Shown here: positions 1 through 10,699 of the stretch, piece after piece | Layout of the letters: every line of letters starts with the position of its first letter | Position numbering within the stretch: position 1 is the stretch's first letter | Source of the DNA: Hysterangium stoloniferum | Taxonomy: Eukaryota; Basidiomycota; Agaricomycetes; Hysterangiales; Hysterangiaceae | Assembly (NCBI GenBank): GCA_015178975.1 | Contig: WHVD01000112.1 | Location: 186,001-250,000, forward strand | DNA length: 64,000 nucleotides | Direction: 5' to 3' | The notes under the pieces: model-generated | Told to the model about the DNA's origin: nothing | Database searches by the model: none | Seen by the model: the letters and a program-made list of their open reading frames with translations, nothing else | Made by a program: the position numbers and the translations under genes

Positions 1-1510
1 GCAACCAGAATTCAAAGTAACCTCTGATCGCCGTGAGCTCCAATACATATAGTTGACGCACGTGGCATATCGCTTCTACGATATACACAAGACCGATAAT
101 AAGTGAGAGACCATGAAAACCGGCGATGTGTATAATAAACGTTGATGCAACCTCTTCAAAGTTGGTGTGCAGCGGTGACTTGACTAAACCGTTGTAGAGT
201 GATGACGTAATCGCAGATGACACGTCTCTATCGAACCAATAAACGCCGGAGCAAGTGAAGGCCGAAGCCAAAGATAGCATAAGTTGGGAAGCGTGAACTT
301 TGCTACTCCGCTGCATTGGAAGTGAAGACACAGGGAAATCATCTAAAACCATCGCGGCTCTTTGTTGAGATAGACTCGAGCGCCCAAGCCTACGTCAAGT
401 CTACAAGACAACGCTAAGTAGTATTGCCTACTCTATGTCAAGTTAACACGACCATACCAAGACATTACGTGCCTTAGACACGTATACCGCTATTATAGTT
501 CTTTTTCTTTCTCCCATATCCGAAACCTATTTAGCTAGCTCAGTAGCGGCCTCATACCTCAGTCGAACCATTCTTACGTGTCGACTGAGGTACGTTATTA
601 TTCCTATAGTCCAGTTACAGCCAGCTCACTAAAATACGTTGTAGCGTACTTCGTTACAGGTAACAAATATATAGTCGAACCATTCTTACGTGTCGACTGA
701 GCGTACTTCGTTACACTCTTCTCCGAATTTGAGGGGGGTATGTAGGTCTACGACTCAAATATGAGTATTTCAAGTATATTCAACATTGACGCTGCGTTAT
801 CCCTACCTCACTAAATCAACACTCTCTTGAACTAGCCTCCCCAGTCTTGGCAGCGTAAGATGCTTGTGTAGAAACTTACTAAAGGCCCCATCGTCTCGAT
901 GCAATCGACTGGCGATTTCCTTGTATATTGTCAGCTTTGCGATCAGCGAAGCTGTCTTAGCACTGTGAAGGACTTTCATTCCAACCCTTTCTAAACCGAC
1001 TCCACCGTAATACCCGGGGCCAATCACAATACTGGATGATGTCCCAAGACTCTGTGAGCTCATTCCCCAGTCATCATCATGACTGCGATACGGGCTGAGG
1101 TTCCATGTTATGTTGGTGGATATCTTAACAACGTTCGGTAGGTCATTGTAGCCCGTTTTTCCTTGACACTGAAATGCCCAGCATGTGACCCAGATCACAC
1201 GGAAATAGCATTATACTCTACTCACCCACTCGTCAACCCAAATCTCCATATGGTTTGCAGATAGCTGTATGTGCTGGTCGTCATCGGGGGCCCGATAACA
1301 TAAATCATGGCCGGGTTCGTTATAACCCCATCGTTCTTGAAGCTTCTCCCTGAATATCTCTCTTATCCCCTTCTGAATGATCTGGTCCTGTTGCTCTGAG
1401 CTCAATACATCTGGGGAAACTAAGGGTGGTAGTTCCTCAACGTCTTCAATGTAGGACTCAGCCGTTGCCAAATCCTGATTCCCCAGAGTCATCTCGGTGA
1501 CAGTAGACAT
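1..1510 (-). pseudogene. Family M copy A: E1, E2 and part of E3
   Basis: This unrecognised spliced gene runs off the left edge of the window. E1 is 1226-1510 (starting MSTVTEMTLGNQDL), E2 is 807-1168 (starting CQGKTGYNDLPN), and E3 starts at 747 and continues to base 1. Introns 1169-1225 and 748-806 are GT-AG, 57 and 59 bp, and keep the frame. E1 and E2 are open throughout. E3 is interrupted by a solo LTR (363-715), so this copy is unlikely to make the full product. It lies head-to-head with copy B. The product is unknown. Confidence 0.7.
363..715 (+). mobile_element. Solo LTR, copia-like family, with 5-bp target duplication
   Basis: The 353-bp insert begins TGTTGAGATAG and ends TTCGTTACA. 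It is flanked by CTCTT at 358-362 and 716-720 and interrupts E3 of family M; uninterrupted copies of that site occur near 14530 and 60575. Its first 30 bases resemble the LTR next to the copia gag fossil at 38.5-39.6 kb, in the opposite orientation. It carries a 36-bp hairpin at 556-591 with 11-bp arms and a related shorter one at 673-698. The internal region has been lost. Confidence 0.88.
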
Positions 1511-1599
1511 TGGTGGGTAGCAGTTGTACTTCCACTCGAAAGGGGTGCTGAGATTTTATGCCGCAGTCAGTAGGAGATATATATTGTAGGACTACATGT

Positions 1600-1869
1600 C
1601 TACATCTCACCGGGAACAATTGTTCCTGGTCCGTTGTTGAACCGAACGGAGATGACTTGATCACAAATGTTTAAACCAATCCAAGACCGGGTGTGGCCAT
1701 TGTCACTGTCTTTAAAGGGAATTCCTGTCATTTTTGGTCTGGCCCCAGGATACTGAAGTTTAACTGTCGTCGAGTAATCCCAACTGTATTCTGAAGGAAT
1801 ATTTTTGTTGTCATCATGCCACAATGCTTGATCTACCTTGTCATCGTCGCTTTGAAGAGCAATGTCCAC
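1600..1869 (-). CDS. Conserved ORF 'P', opposite strand to the following U block
   Basis: An 89-residue open frame contains IPFKDSDNGHTRSWIG and VRFNNGPG. A diverged relative on the same strand at 28394-28636 keeps IPFKD, SW.G and VRF.NG.G, and another relative lies at 22404-22598. Conservation of residues across copies that differ strongly in DNA suggests a translated frame at some time. The opposite strand is also partly open, so strand choice is uncertain. Function is unknown. Confidence 0.4.
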   Translation of the reverse strand: MDIALQSDDDKVDQALWHDDNKNIPSEYSWDYSTTVKLQYPGARPKMTGIPFKDSDNGHTRSWIGLNICDQVISVRFNNGPGTIVPGEM

Positions 1870-2530
1870 GCATCAATCGTGTGAGCGTGGGGCGAAACAT
1901 TCCACTCAGACAGAGAGATAATAATATGGCTAGCTGTCAGTGTCGCCTGAGACAAGATTATATTTGGAATGTGTTAATACACACCCGGATGGATTCGTCA
2001 CAACCAAGGATATGGCGAGGGCGAATGAAAAAATCACGTTGCTTACCATTAATGGGACTAGGCCATCACTGGCACCGGGTTTCTCCTCGGTGAAAGTTTT
2101 CAAAATTAAAAACGGGAAGTGTGCAATCTCTCTGGACAAAGCCTGAGGCTGACAGCGGCAACTTGAAGGCAGCAACCATTGGGTATCGCTTTGGACTGCA
2201 TTTATATGGTACATGGCAATGTCACTTCTCGATATCAGAAAAGCCGTTTTGCTTTCAACTCTGACGCTGAGAAATGCTATACTATGAGATGACGATCGAC
2301 TGAACCATTATTATATGCTGTGTGAGCCTTCAGTGGAAGGTATAAGAAGTAGTGACCTCATTACGGTGGAGCCTATAAGGTTCAAGGAAGGTGAGGGAAC
2401 CTCATGGACGAAGGCAGGAATGAAATGCTGTGCATCCCGTGTAAGTACAGCCATAACGCTGTACCTTCATGGAATTAGCTCTCCGACTGGTGGCGGCACA
2501 AAAGCAAGGCACCCCCTTCTAGTGTAGGTG
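1824..2530 (+). pseudogene. Family M upstream blocks U1 and U2
   Basis: This block lies directly upstream of E1 of copy B on the same strand. U1 (1940-2146) reads VNTHPDGFVTTKDMARANEK and then TLLTINGTRPSLAPGFSS. Diverged copies at 10927-11250, 28700-28990 and 37153-37431 keep the DG, M(A/S)RV.E.TLLAIN and TRPSLA residues, which supports this frame. U2 (2315-2527) begins MLCEPSVEGIRSSDLITVEP. Whether U1 and U2 are 5' exons of gene M or a separate upstream gene cannot be settled by eye. Confidence 0.5.
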
Positions 2531-2546
2531 AGACTGCTACCCACTA

Positions 2547-4386
2547 ATGTCTACTTTCAACGAGATGACTCTGGGGAATGATGATTCGGAAACGGCTGGG
2601 ATCTACCTTGAAGACATTGAAGAGCTACCACCCTTAGTGTCCCCTGGTGTATTGAGTTTAGAGCAACGGGACGAGATCGTTCAAGGGATGAGAGAGGTAT
2701 TCAGGGAGAAGCTTCGAAAACGATGGGGTTGTAACGAACCCGGCCATGATTTATGTTATCGGGATGGTAGGCAACACATACAGCTGTCTGCAAACCATAT
2801 AGAGATTTGGGTTGACGAGTGGGTGAGTAAAGTATAATGCTATTTCCATGTGATATGTGTCACATGCTGCATATTCAGTGTCAAGGAGAAACGGGCTACC
2901 ATGACCCACCGAATGTTGTTAAGATATCCACCAACACGGCATCCAACCTCAGCCCCTATTCCAGTCATGCCAATGACTGGGGAATGATGTCGGGGAGTCA
3001 GGGGACAATGTCAAGTATTGACATTGGCCCCGGGTATTACTGTGGAGTCGGTTTGGAAAGGGTTGGGATGAAAGTCCTTTACAGTGCTAAGACAGCTTCG
3101 CTGATCGCAAAGCTGACAATATACCGGGAAATCACCCCTTTGTTACGAGACGATGGTGCCTTTGGCAAGTTTCTACGCAAGCATCTTACGCTGCGAAAAC
3201 TGGGAAGACTAGTTCAGGATAGTGCTGATTTAACTAGGTAGGGATACCTCAATCATTGAATACACTGGAAATACTCATATCGGAGTCGTAGACCTATATA
3301 CCCGGTTCAAATTCGGAGAAGAGCGACGGAAGTTTTAAAGAGTTTCGCGATATTTTCCCACGTGCGGGGGAGCGGCAAAGGTCACACTCAGCTTATGACA
3401 TTCTTTGCTTGGGCTTCTTTTACTGCCCCGGCGTTTATAGAGACGCGTCACCAATGGCGATTACGTCATCATTATACAACGTTTTAGTCAAGTCACCGCT
3501 GCACACCAACTTGGATGAGGTTGCATCAACATTTATCATACACATCGCCCGTTATTTCTCAGACTCAGAATTTGATCGGCGCTTACACCTTTTCTTGCTT
3601 ATTCCTATCGTGCAAACGATCTGCCACATGCGTCCACTATCTGTAAAGGAGCTCACCGCGATCAGAGGTTGCATTGAATTCTGGTTACAACCGTGCGTCG
3701 TGCCATCACACCCTTTCATCCTTCCCACCAAAACCATAACAGCGAATATCAGATACGAGTTAGATGGAATGAATATCCGATACCCAGCCTTCTCGTGTGT
3801 TGCATGCATCAAGATGCATGGTTTCGAGATATCGCTGGAGCTGTATTTGAAGGTTTTATTGGACGACATAAACATGCATATAGCGTCATTGACACCTCAT
3901 CTTCATTGGTACACGCCACTGTATTGGAGTATTGGCTCCTTGGAAATCTTCTTCAGCGACAGCACGCTTCTCCCCGATCACATCAACCAGCTGAATGTGG
4001 TTTCTTCGTTCATTGGACCCATCGTACGGTACGTTCACTATATTTTATCTTCCAGCACCGTCTTACATCCACCATGAAACTATCCTACCAGTCTTATCCT
4101 GACCCACACGCGTCCTAATTGGGATCTCCTTGTGTGTGGTAAGTGGATAATCGCATTGACTCTGAACTTGATAGCTGGATCTTTCGATCCCGAATCTGCA
4201 TGTACCACAGTGCGCAGCCTCGATACCATTCCCATTCTCGTTTCTCTCCTTCCACATTGTGACGCCATGCGCCCCTCGACCCATGACCAATTCATCGGGG
4301 AGTTTGAGCATTTAGATTTGACTGCACGTTCTTTCCTTTGCATGGTCGCCACGCCTTCCACTCGTGCGTCGGTAGGGTCTAATTAG
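2547..4386 (+). CDS. Family M copy B: the clearest four-exon copy, unknown function
   Basis: Exons are E1 2547-2822, E2 2879-3237, E3 3292-4028 and E4 4092-4386. Introns 2823-2878, 3238-3291 and 4029-4091 are 56, 54 and 63 bp with donors GTGAGT, GTAGGG and GTACGT. All three joins preserve the conserved frames. The first two joins give E1 tryptophan then CQGE, and an arginine then PIYP. The third gives GPIVR then LILTHTRPNW. The product would be about 555 residues. E3 is helix-rich, with VLVKSPLHTNLDEVASTFII and ELTAIRGCIEFWLQP; E4 ends SVGSN. No signal peptide, membrane segment or known domain is evident. One frame disturbance exists in E3 relative to other copies, so it may be a pseudogene. 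The E4 stop may not be the true end, because the same frame stays conserved in block C. Confidence 0.65.
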
Positions 4387-5480
4387 TCCCCCATATCCGT
4401 GTTGGAGGAACATAGCTACCCCGACCAAGGTGTTGCACCATCAATCGGACACAATTCCTAATATTTCTCTTTTTCCAATGCTGACACATCTCAACCAAAC
4501 GAAGAGGAGCCCAATAGCGTCTGCATATGGTCAATTTGTATTACCCCCGCGAGCTCTGCAGTTGTCCCCATACAGGTGTTGAATACATGATGTCCTGGGG
4601 CACTAGCCGTGCGTAGACTAAAATACGAATCATGAACGATACGTGTTTTAAATAAGATATCATTGAAGGTCTGGAAAAGGCCTCCCTTGTCGCCAGTTCG
4701 ATGCATATCTCGTCCAGGATCATCATACCTTCAGGCCAGTGTTCAATCGACAAGATCCATAATCTTCGCAGCAAGGGCCTCCACACCGTGCGAGTCAATG
4801 TGCTCGGCGAATTCCTTAAACTAATTCTATTCCATTGAAAACTTGACAATAAAGCTGCCATAGGCCGAGCAAATATAAGAGCGCATACAGTCACTTTTCG
4901 CCGCCACCGCGCGCTCTGCATGTTGCACGCGTTGATGCCATACATGTATCGGATACACTCGCGGCCACCACCAGGGGCTTAGACTGATATCCTATTTATC
5001 AATGACAATCATTTCAAACAGGAGGCGGACTTGAGAGAGTTATATGAAGCTACATAATTTGACTCAATTTAAAGCGAATATAGTCATTTGTAATGGTCGC
5101 TGCGAGGTTCTCTAGACTGATGTTAAATATACTCCAATGACTACTCGCTGAAATAACATCGCATATCCTAGCAGTAACAATGTCAATCGAATACCACTAC
5201 GGCGTCTCAAAGAAGGCGGTTCCACCATTCTTCTCGTGTCCTTTGTTTGGGAGAACAGGAAGCCGGGGCCAAACCAATGAACAATACCATGATCAAGACA
5301 CCGACATTTCTCCACATGGCGTGAGATTTCACCTTGAATAAGGGAAAGGTAACTCGTGGTCATGTCAGGTGGAATCCCATATCAACTAAGGGCTGAATAA
5401 TACCCACGACCCGCCGTGTGGAGCAGTCATTCCCCGAGATTTTCTGGTTTATGGTCTGTTTCAATGGGTCAGTCGTTAGC
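4387..5480 (+). repeat. Family M downstream blocks C and D
   Basis: The sequence following E4 recurs after E4 of other copies: 12000-13150 (-), 18300-19285 (-) and 26170-27180 (+), and in 52840-54640 (+). It contains three related subunits, near 4520-4565, 4880-4925 and 5060-5115. Each carries the antisense motif GTGACT(A/G)TATGCG near a GAGCTC-rich stretch. ORFs on the minus strand (4541-4945 and 5112-5363) are fairly long and recur in other copies. The plus frame after E4 also stays protein-like, so the coding strand is unresolved. Confidence 0.6.
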
Positions 5481-5759
5481 GTCATCCTAATTGGCGTCTC
5501 CTTATGTGTGGTAACCGAATAATCGCATTGACTCTGAAACTGATAGTTGGATCTTCCGAGCCCAAATCCGTGTACAACAGTGCGCAGCCTCGATATCATC
5601 CCTCTGCTCTCTTCTATTCTTCCGCATTGTGACATAATCCACGGCTCGAGCAATGACTACTCCATCAGTTACCCGCCTAAGTGTTTGGATTTGACCGCAC
5701 GTTCCTTCCTTTGCGTGGTCGCCACAACTTCCACTCATGTATCGGTAGGGTCTAATTAG
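5465..5759 (+). pseudogene. Detached extra copy of family M exon E4
   Basis: This reads CTTVRSLDIIPLLSSILPHC and then LTARSFLCVVATTSTHVSV, ending in the same Ser-Asn-stop as E4 of copy B. No E3 precedes it. It follows a D block directly, so it is an orphan exon produced by rearrangement or unequal exchange. Confidence 0.7.
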
Positions 5760-6200
5760 AGCCTCATGTCAGTGTTGGAGAAACATAGTTCCCGCGACAC
5801 CGGTCTTGCACCATCAATTGGTCACACCTTCTCATCATTTCTCTTCGACAATGCCGACACAACACAACCAAACGAGGAGGAGTCCAATAGCATCGTCCTT
5901 TATTCTTTGCCGCTGTGGTTGGGGATGTTATAAAGCTATATGATTTGGACCTATGGAATAACGCATATAATTACTTTGTATCGTCGCCGCGAGCTCTGCA
6001 GTTGTCCCCATCCATGCGTTGAAAACATTTGAGGGCACTAGCCGTGCGTAGACCAACATCCGAATCATGAACAATACTTGTTTTAAATATGATATCATTA
6101 AAAGTCTGAAAACGCCTCCCCCGTTGCCATTTCGATGCCTTTATCGTTCAGGCTCATCATACCTTCAGACCAGTGTTCAATCGACAGGTTCCATGAGCTT
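5760..6200 (+). repeat. Family M block C, partial
   Basis: This repeats the start of the C block after E4, including the subunit near 5960-6030 that matches 4520-4565, then breaks off around 6190 into a U2 fragment. No independent gene is seen. Confidence 0.6.
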
Positions 6201-6771
6201 AAAACCAAGGGCCAAGGAGTGAAATGCTGTGTATCCTGTGTAAGCACGGCCATCAGGCTGTCCCTTGGTGGAATTAACTCTCCGACCGATGGCGGCATAA
6301 ATACGAGGTACCCCCTTCTAGTGTAAGTAATACTGCTACCCATTAATGTCTCCTTTCAACGAGATGACTCTGGGGAATGACGATTCGGGTACGGCTGGGA
6401 TTTACCTTGAAGACATTGAGTAGCTACCACCCTTAGTTTCCCCGGGTGTATTGAGCTCAGAGAAACGGGACGAGATCATTAACGGGATGAGAGAGATATT
6501 CAGGGAGAAGCTTCAAGAACGATGGCGCTGTAACTAACCTGGCCATTATTTGTGTTATCGGGCCCCCGATGATGGGCAGCACATACGACTGTCTGCAAAC
6601 CATATAGAGGTCTGGGTTAACGAGTTGGTGAGTAAAATATAATGCTATTTCCAGCATGATCTGTGTCAGATGAGGCACACTTCAGTGTCAAGGAGAAACG
6701 ACGTACCATGAGCCACCCACTGTTGTTAAGATATCCACCAACACGACATCCAACCTCAGCCCGTATCACAG
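6200..6771 (+). pseudogene. Family M copy C: U2 tail, broken E1, 5' piece of E2
   Basis: A U2 fragment (about 6200-6326) precedes E1 starting at ATG 6346 (MSPFNEMTLGNDDSGTAGIY). E1 has more than one in-frame stop, so this copy is dead. The E1-E2 intron is still recognisable. E2 starts near 6690 and is cut at about 6771 where a gypsy integrase fragment begins. Confidence 0.7.
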
Positions 6772-7340
6772 TGTGTCCTGTGCCTCCTGAACGTCGAATT
6801 CCATGCAACGCAGGATATCGTTTGCAGCAGCTTCAGCAGGGGTGGCATCAGCGGGTAAGGGGAGCAGGGGGGGAATGACCTGGGGGGAGTGACCTGTCTT
6901 TAACTGGAAGGGGGAGAAACCCGTGGATGTATTCACAGTGTTCATGACAGTGAACTGCACACGGGGCAGCTGTGCTGACCATCCTTTCTGGTTAATATCA
7001 ACATGGTAGTGGATAGCCTGGTTTAAGGTTTTATTTGTGCACTCACTGGTACCATCACTTTGTGGGTAGTAGGCGGTGGACATCTTCAGATTTACCCCTG
7101 AGAGCTTGTGCAAGGCACTCCAGAGTTATGATGTAAAAAGGGGGTCCCGATCTGAGACTAGGTTGAGCATTAATCCATTTTAACAGTACCACTCATCAAA
7201 CAGCACCACGGCAACCTGTGTGGCAGTGTAAGAAGAATGTATTGCAGCCAACCGAATATCGGCACCCAGTATATCAGTCAAGGGGGCCATGGGAAAGTGC
7301 CGTGCAGGGTGTCGTGCTGCCGCGCAAGTGCCGCAACACC
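6772..7340 (-). mobile_element. Ty3/gypsy pol fossil: integrase region
   Basis: The minus strand encodes an integrase-core segment with MSTAYYPQSDGTSECTNKTL and FSPFQLKTGHSPQVIPP, typical of fungal chromoviral-type Ty3/gypsy pol. Only part of pol is present and no LTR adjoins it. The fragment is broken and abuts family M copy C at about 6772. No target duplication is visible, so it may have arrived by rearrangement rather than direct insertion. Confidence 0.85.
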
Positions 7341-8339
7341 TCAAAATGCCCTCAAATACGCATTTAACTAGCATAAAATAAATATAGTTTTGTATATACT
7401 CTTCATAATATATCATATGTCTACTGGGGCTCTGCTAATTTATTTTAAGACAGGGTTTTAATGTTTAAAATTGTGAATTAGCCACTTTTTTAAGAGTATA
7501 TATCATTTAAAATGGTATTTTGAGTATTAACATTCAAAATATAGCTATGTTTTAGTTTGAAGCCAAAATGTATATTTGCAGCAATTGTCCACTTTTCGCG
7601 GCACCCTCACAGCAGTGCGCGGCACCTACACAGTGAGATTCAATGTCGGAGTTTGAAAAACTTCCGAGCCTCGACAGTCAATATTTGGAAGTCCTGACCC
7701 AAAGCACACTATATCATTCAGTGACACTCTGATCAGCTTTTCTACTATCCACTGTTATTGAGCATTGTTTCTTTATAGTTATTCTACACTTCTGTGAGAG
7801 TTTGGGAATCTCTTACTTTGGAAAGGTTTACTATCCTTCCTCTTAGATAGTTGTCTCTTTTTCTTATTTTTTATAGCTTGCTCTTTGATTAGGTTAGGAG
7901 TACCTGGCTGATAGATTAAGACAGTGATAAGTTACCTCTTTCACTTATACAGTGTGAGTGGCTTTCACTCTAGACTCTAAGGTGTAGGTTTAGTGTTTAT
8001 CTGTTTTGGTCACTCCCACAGCAACAGATTATATTATACCAGTCAGGGAAATATATACAATACACTGCTTACTGGACTTCCTGAAATTTACAGTATTCAG
8101 TTATTCCTCTTACATATTTCTCTAATGGTATATCATCATAACATTTTTTTGAACTGATTCTCATGTATTATTTATATAGTTTCTGTTCCATCATTTTCAC
8201 AAACAATTTGGATTTCATTCTAGGCCTGATATTGTCAATACCAAAGACAATAAACCAAAAATATCTATTCCTGGAAAAGGTATGCCAAGTTTCCCTTAGT
8301 GATGTCTTTATTTTACAAATTATATACATACTGTATGTA
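7341..8339. other. AT-rich stretch without a recognised gene
   Basis: About 1 kb of AT-rich sequence separates the gypsy fragment from the PHD-protein fragment. It has no long ORF before 8163 and no match to the window's repeats that I can see. Part of it may be the decayed upstream region of the PHD gene. Confidence 0.4.
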
Positions 8340-10095
8340 GTTGTTGGACTGTACCATAATGGACCTTATCCACCTAGGATGTTACCTGGTTATGACCATA
8401 ATGGCAATGCTATCTGCGAGCATGATGGTTTACAACACTCAGGATTCTCAGTAAAAATACAAAAAGGTACCATATCACAATACATACCTTGAAGAGAAGA
8501 TTCAGACAGTTTCAGGCATACGTATCTTCATATACCAGTGCTGTTATATATGTGTTGTAAGATGGAATTAAAGCTCAGGAAGAGTTTCAGAAAATACAAA
8601 AAAACGTCTTGGCTAATCACCATATTCTTTTGAACTACAATTCTTCAGCAACACTGCCTCAAGCCACTCTAAATGCTACTATCTTTTCTCTATTTCCATC
8701 AGAGAAACACTTTTGGCTTACAAACCCCAGTAGGCTTGATATTCAAGATTATATTTGTATATCACCACAAGACATTCCTCATGTGACTCCAAAGCAAATT
8801 CAAATCACTCCAAATGCATCTAGTACACTCAAAAGACAAAATGGCAATCAACCTCATATATCAATCCAATCTGATGAGGATGATGAGGTATCTTATCCCC
8901 AACAGAAGTATTCTCAAAGATACCTTCAAAGAGTAGAGTCTGATAGTGAAGGCCAGGTGGTAATTCATAAAGCAAAGCCCAAAAGACTCCCAAAATCTAT
9001 GTCTATGCCTGCCTTATCTCCCATACCTGAGATTCCTGGGATAGGTTCTAATGCTTCATTATTTCCAATCTCATGTCACTGTAGACATACTGGTGATGGA
9101 AATGAGGAAGCAGCTCAAGGGTTTGCCAATGACTACATTCACTGTGATGAATGTCATAATTGGTCTCATATTGCTTGCCAACATGAAGGAAGAGCTAGTA
9201 ACCTTGGAAATAAGCCATTCATTTGTGATGAATGTGATATGGTTCAGATTCAACTGACATTGTGACCTTGATCAGAGTGGTATGTGAACTTGTTGATATT
9301 TGGATAACCTCTTACAGTTGTGTTTTAAATAGCTCAACAGCTCAACAGCTAAATAACCATGCTACTCAACCTTTGCACAAGCACCTCTTGTAAGTTTTCA
9401 AATCCAAATACACCTTCAATTGTCTTAGTGCATGTTAGTCACATGTAGATCTAGTTTGGGTGCCCTTGCCCAAAATGGGAAGTATTACTATCCTGTGTGG
9501 CTAATTTGACTTGATCATGATTCTGATCCCAAAAGATGGCATGTAAAATGGTGGTGGGTGGCGACACAATCACTATCATAATCTATCTTCAACAGAGTCA
9601 TGGATTCCAGAACATGATGTTATTGACTCCTTGTGGAGGGACCAGAAGCACAGATGGAAAATTAGAGTAAGCTATTTGAAGGTATTTGTAGTTATTAACA
9701 TAACTGAAGTTTTACTTTATAGTTGGGAAAATGGGATTTGGTGTGCTCATTATCACAGGAGGATGACAAGATCTTGGATTACCTTCATTATCCCTCATCT
9801 CCAATATTTCATGCTCTTCTGAAACCTCATCTTCCATTACTTAACAAGCTGGTGAAGACACCAAAACAAGTTAGAAGGGAAGAATGTCCTGCCTTGGACT
9901 ACCTGTACACTGGGAAAGCTATTTCAGAGTTGAAGGCTGAATCCACTTACCTTAAAAACCATCTTATATTGTTTTCTGGAAATCTCTCCTCCATACAAAT
10001 TGCCATGACACATTATTGGCTGCATATGAACCTAGACTCTGGTACAAGGAACAAGGATAAATGGATCCAAAGAGTACCTGCAGCCCATGCAATGA
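8340..10095 (+). pseudogene. Host-type PHD-finger chromatin protein fragment
   Basis: Pieces in one order and strand resemble a mushroom chromatin protein. Near 8345 the frame reads GPYPPRMLPGYDHNGNAICE. A 218-residue ORF (8609-9265) has an acidic serine-rich middle, then a PHD-like zinc finger from about residue 152 (CHC, then IHCDECHNWSHIACQ, then FICDECDM). Downstream is a degraded tract around KRWHVKWWWVATQ, then IDSLWRDQKHRWKIR. A GT-AG intron (9668-9723) then joins to LGKWDLVCSLSQEDDKILDY. The tract between 9420 and 9600 needs several frame changes, so the copy is decayed. It ends abruptly at about 10095 against family M exon E2. A role in reading histone marks is known for PHD fingers; the rest is inference. 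Confidence 0.6.
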
Positions 10096-10674
10096 CTCTT
10101 CTTATCCTCAGCTTTGCGATCAGCGAAGCTGTCTTAGCACCGTGAAGGACTTTCATCCCCACCCTTTCCAAGCCGACTCCACAGTAATACCCGGGGCCAA
10201 TGTCAATACTTGACATTGTCCCCTGACTCCGCGAGATCATTCCCAGTCATCGGCATGACTGGAATAGGGGCTGAGGTTGGATGCCGTGTTGGTGGATCTC
10301 TTAACAGCATTCGGTGGGTCATAGCCTGTTTCTCCTTGACACTGAATGCGCAGCATGTGACACACATCGCATGGAAATAGCATTACACTTTACTCACCCA
10401 CTCGTCAACCCAAATCTCTATATGGTTTGCAGACAGCTGTATGTGTTGCCTACCATCCGGGGCCCGATAACATAAATCATGGCCGGTTACAACCCCATCG
10501 TTTTCGAAGCTTCTCCTTGAATACATCTCTCATCCCTTTCACGATCTCGTCCCGTTTCTCTGAAGTCGATACACCCGGGGAAACTAAGGGTGGTAGCTCT
10601 TCAATGTCTTCAAGGTAGATACCAGCCGTTGCCGAATCATCATTCCCCAGAGTCGTCTCGTTGGAAGTAGACAT
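10096..10674 (-). pseudogene. Family M copy D: E1 and 5' part of E2
   Basis: E1 starts at 10674 (MSTSNETTLGNDDSATAGIY) and loses frame in its second half through a short deletion. The intron is retained and E2 begins at 10341. E2 is truncated at about 10096, where it meets the PHD-gene fragment. E3 and E4 are absent. Confidence 0.75.
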
Positions 10675-10699
10675 TGGTGGGTAGCAGTCGTACTTACAC

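Noticed and set aside
3360-3420. Walker A nucleotide-binding motif in E3 (GSGKGHT)
   Set aside because: Spacing does not fit GxxxxGK[ST], and the glycines are not kept in all copies.
3552-3875. Minus-strand ORF opposite E3 as a coding sequence
   Set aside because: The plus-strand frame joins in phase through introns 2 and 3, and its residues are conserved in distant paralogues; the antisense frame shows no such support.
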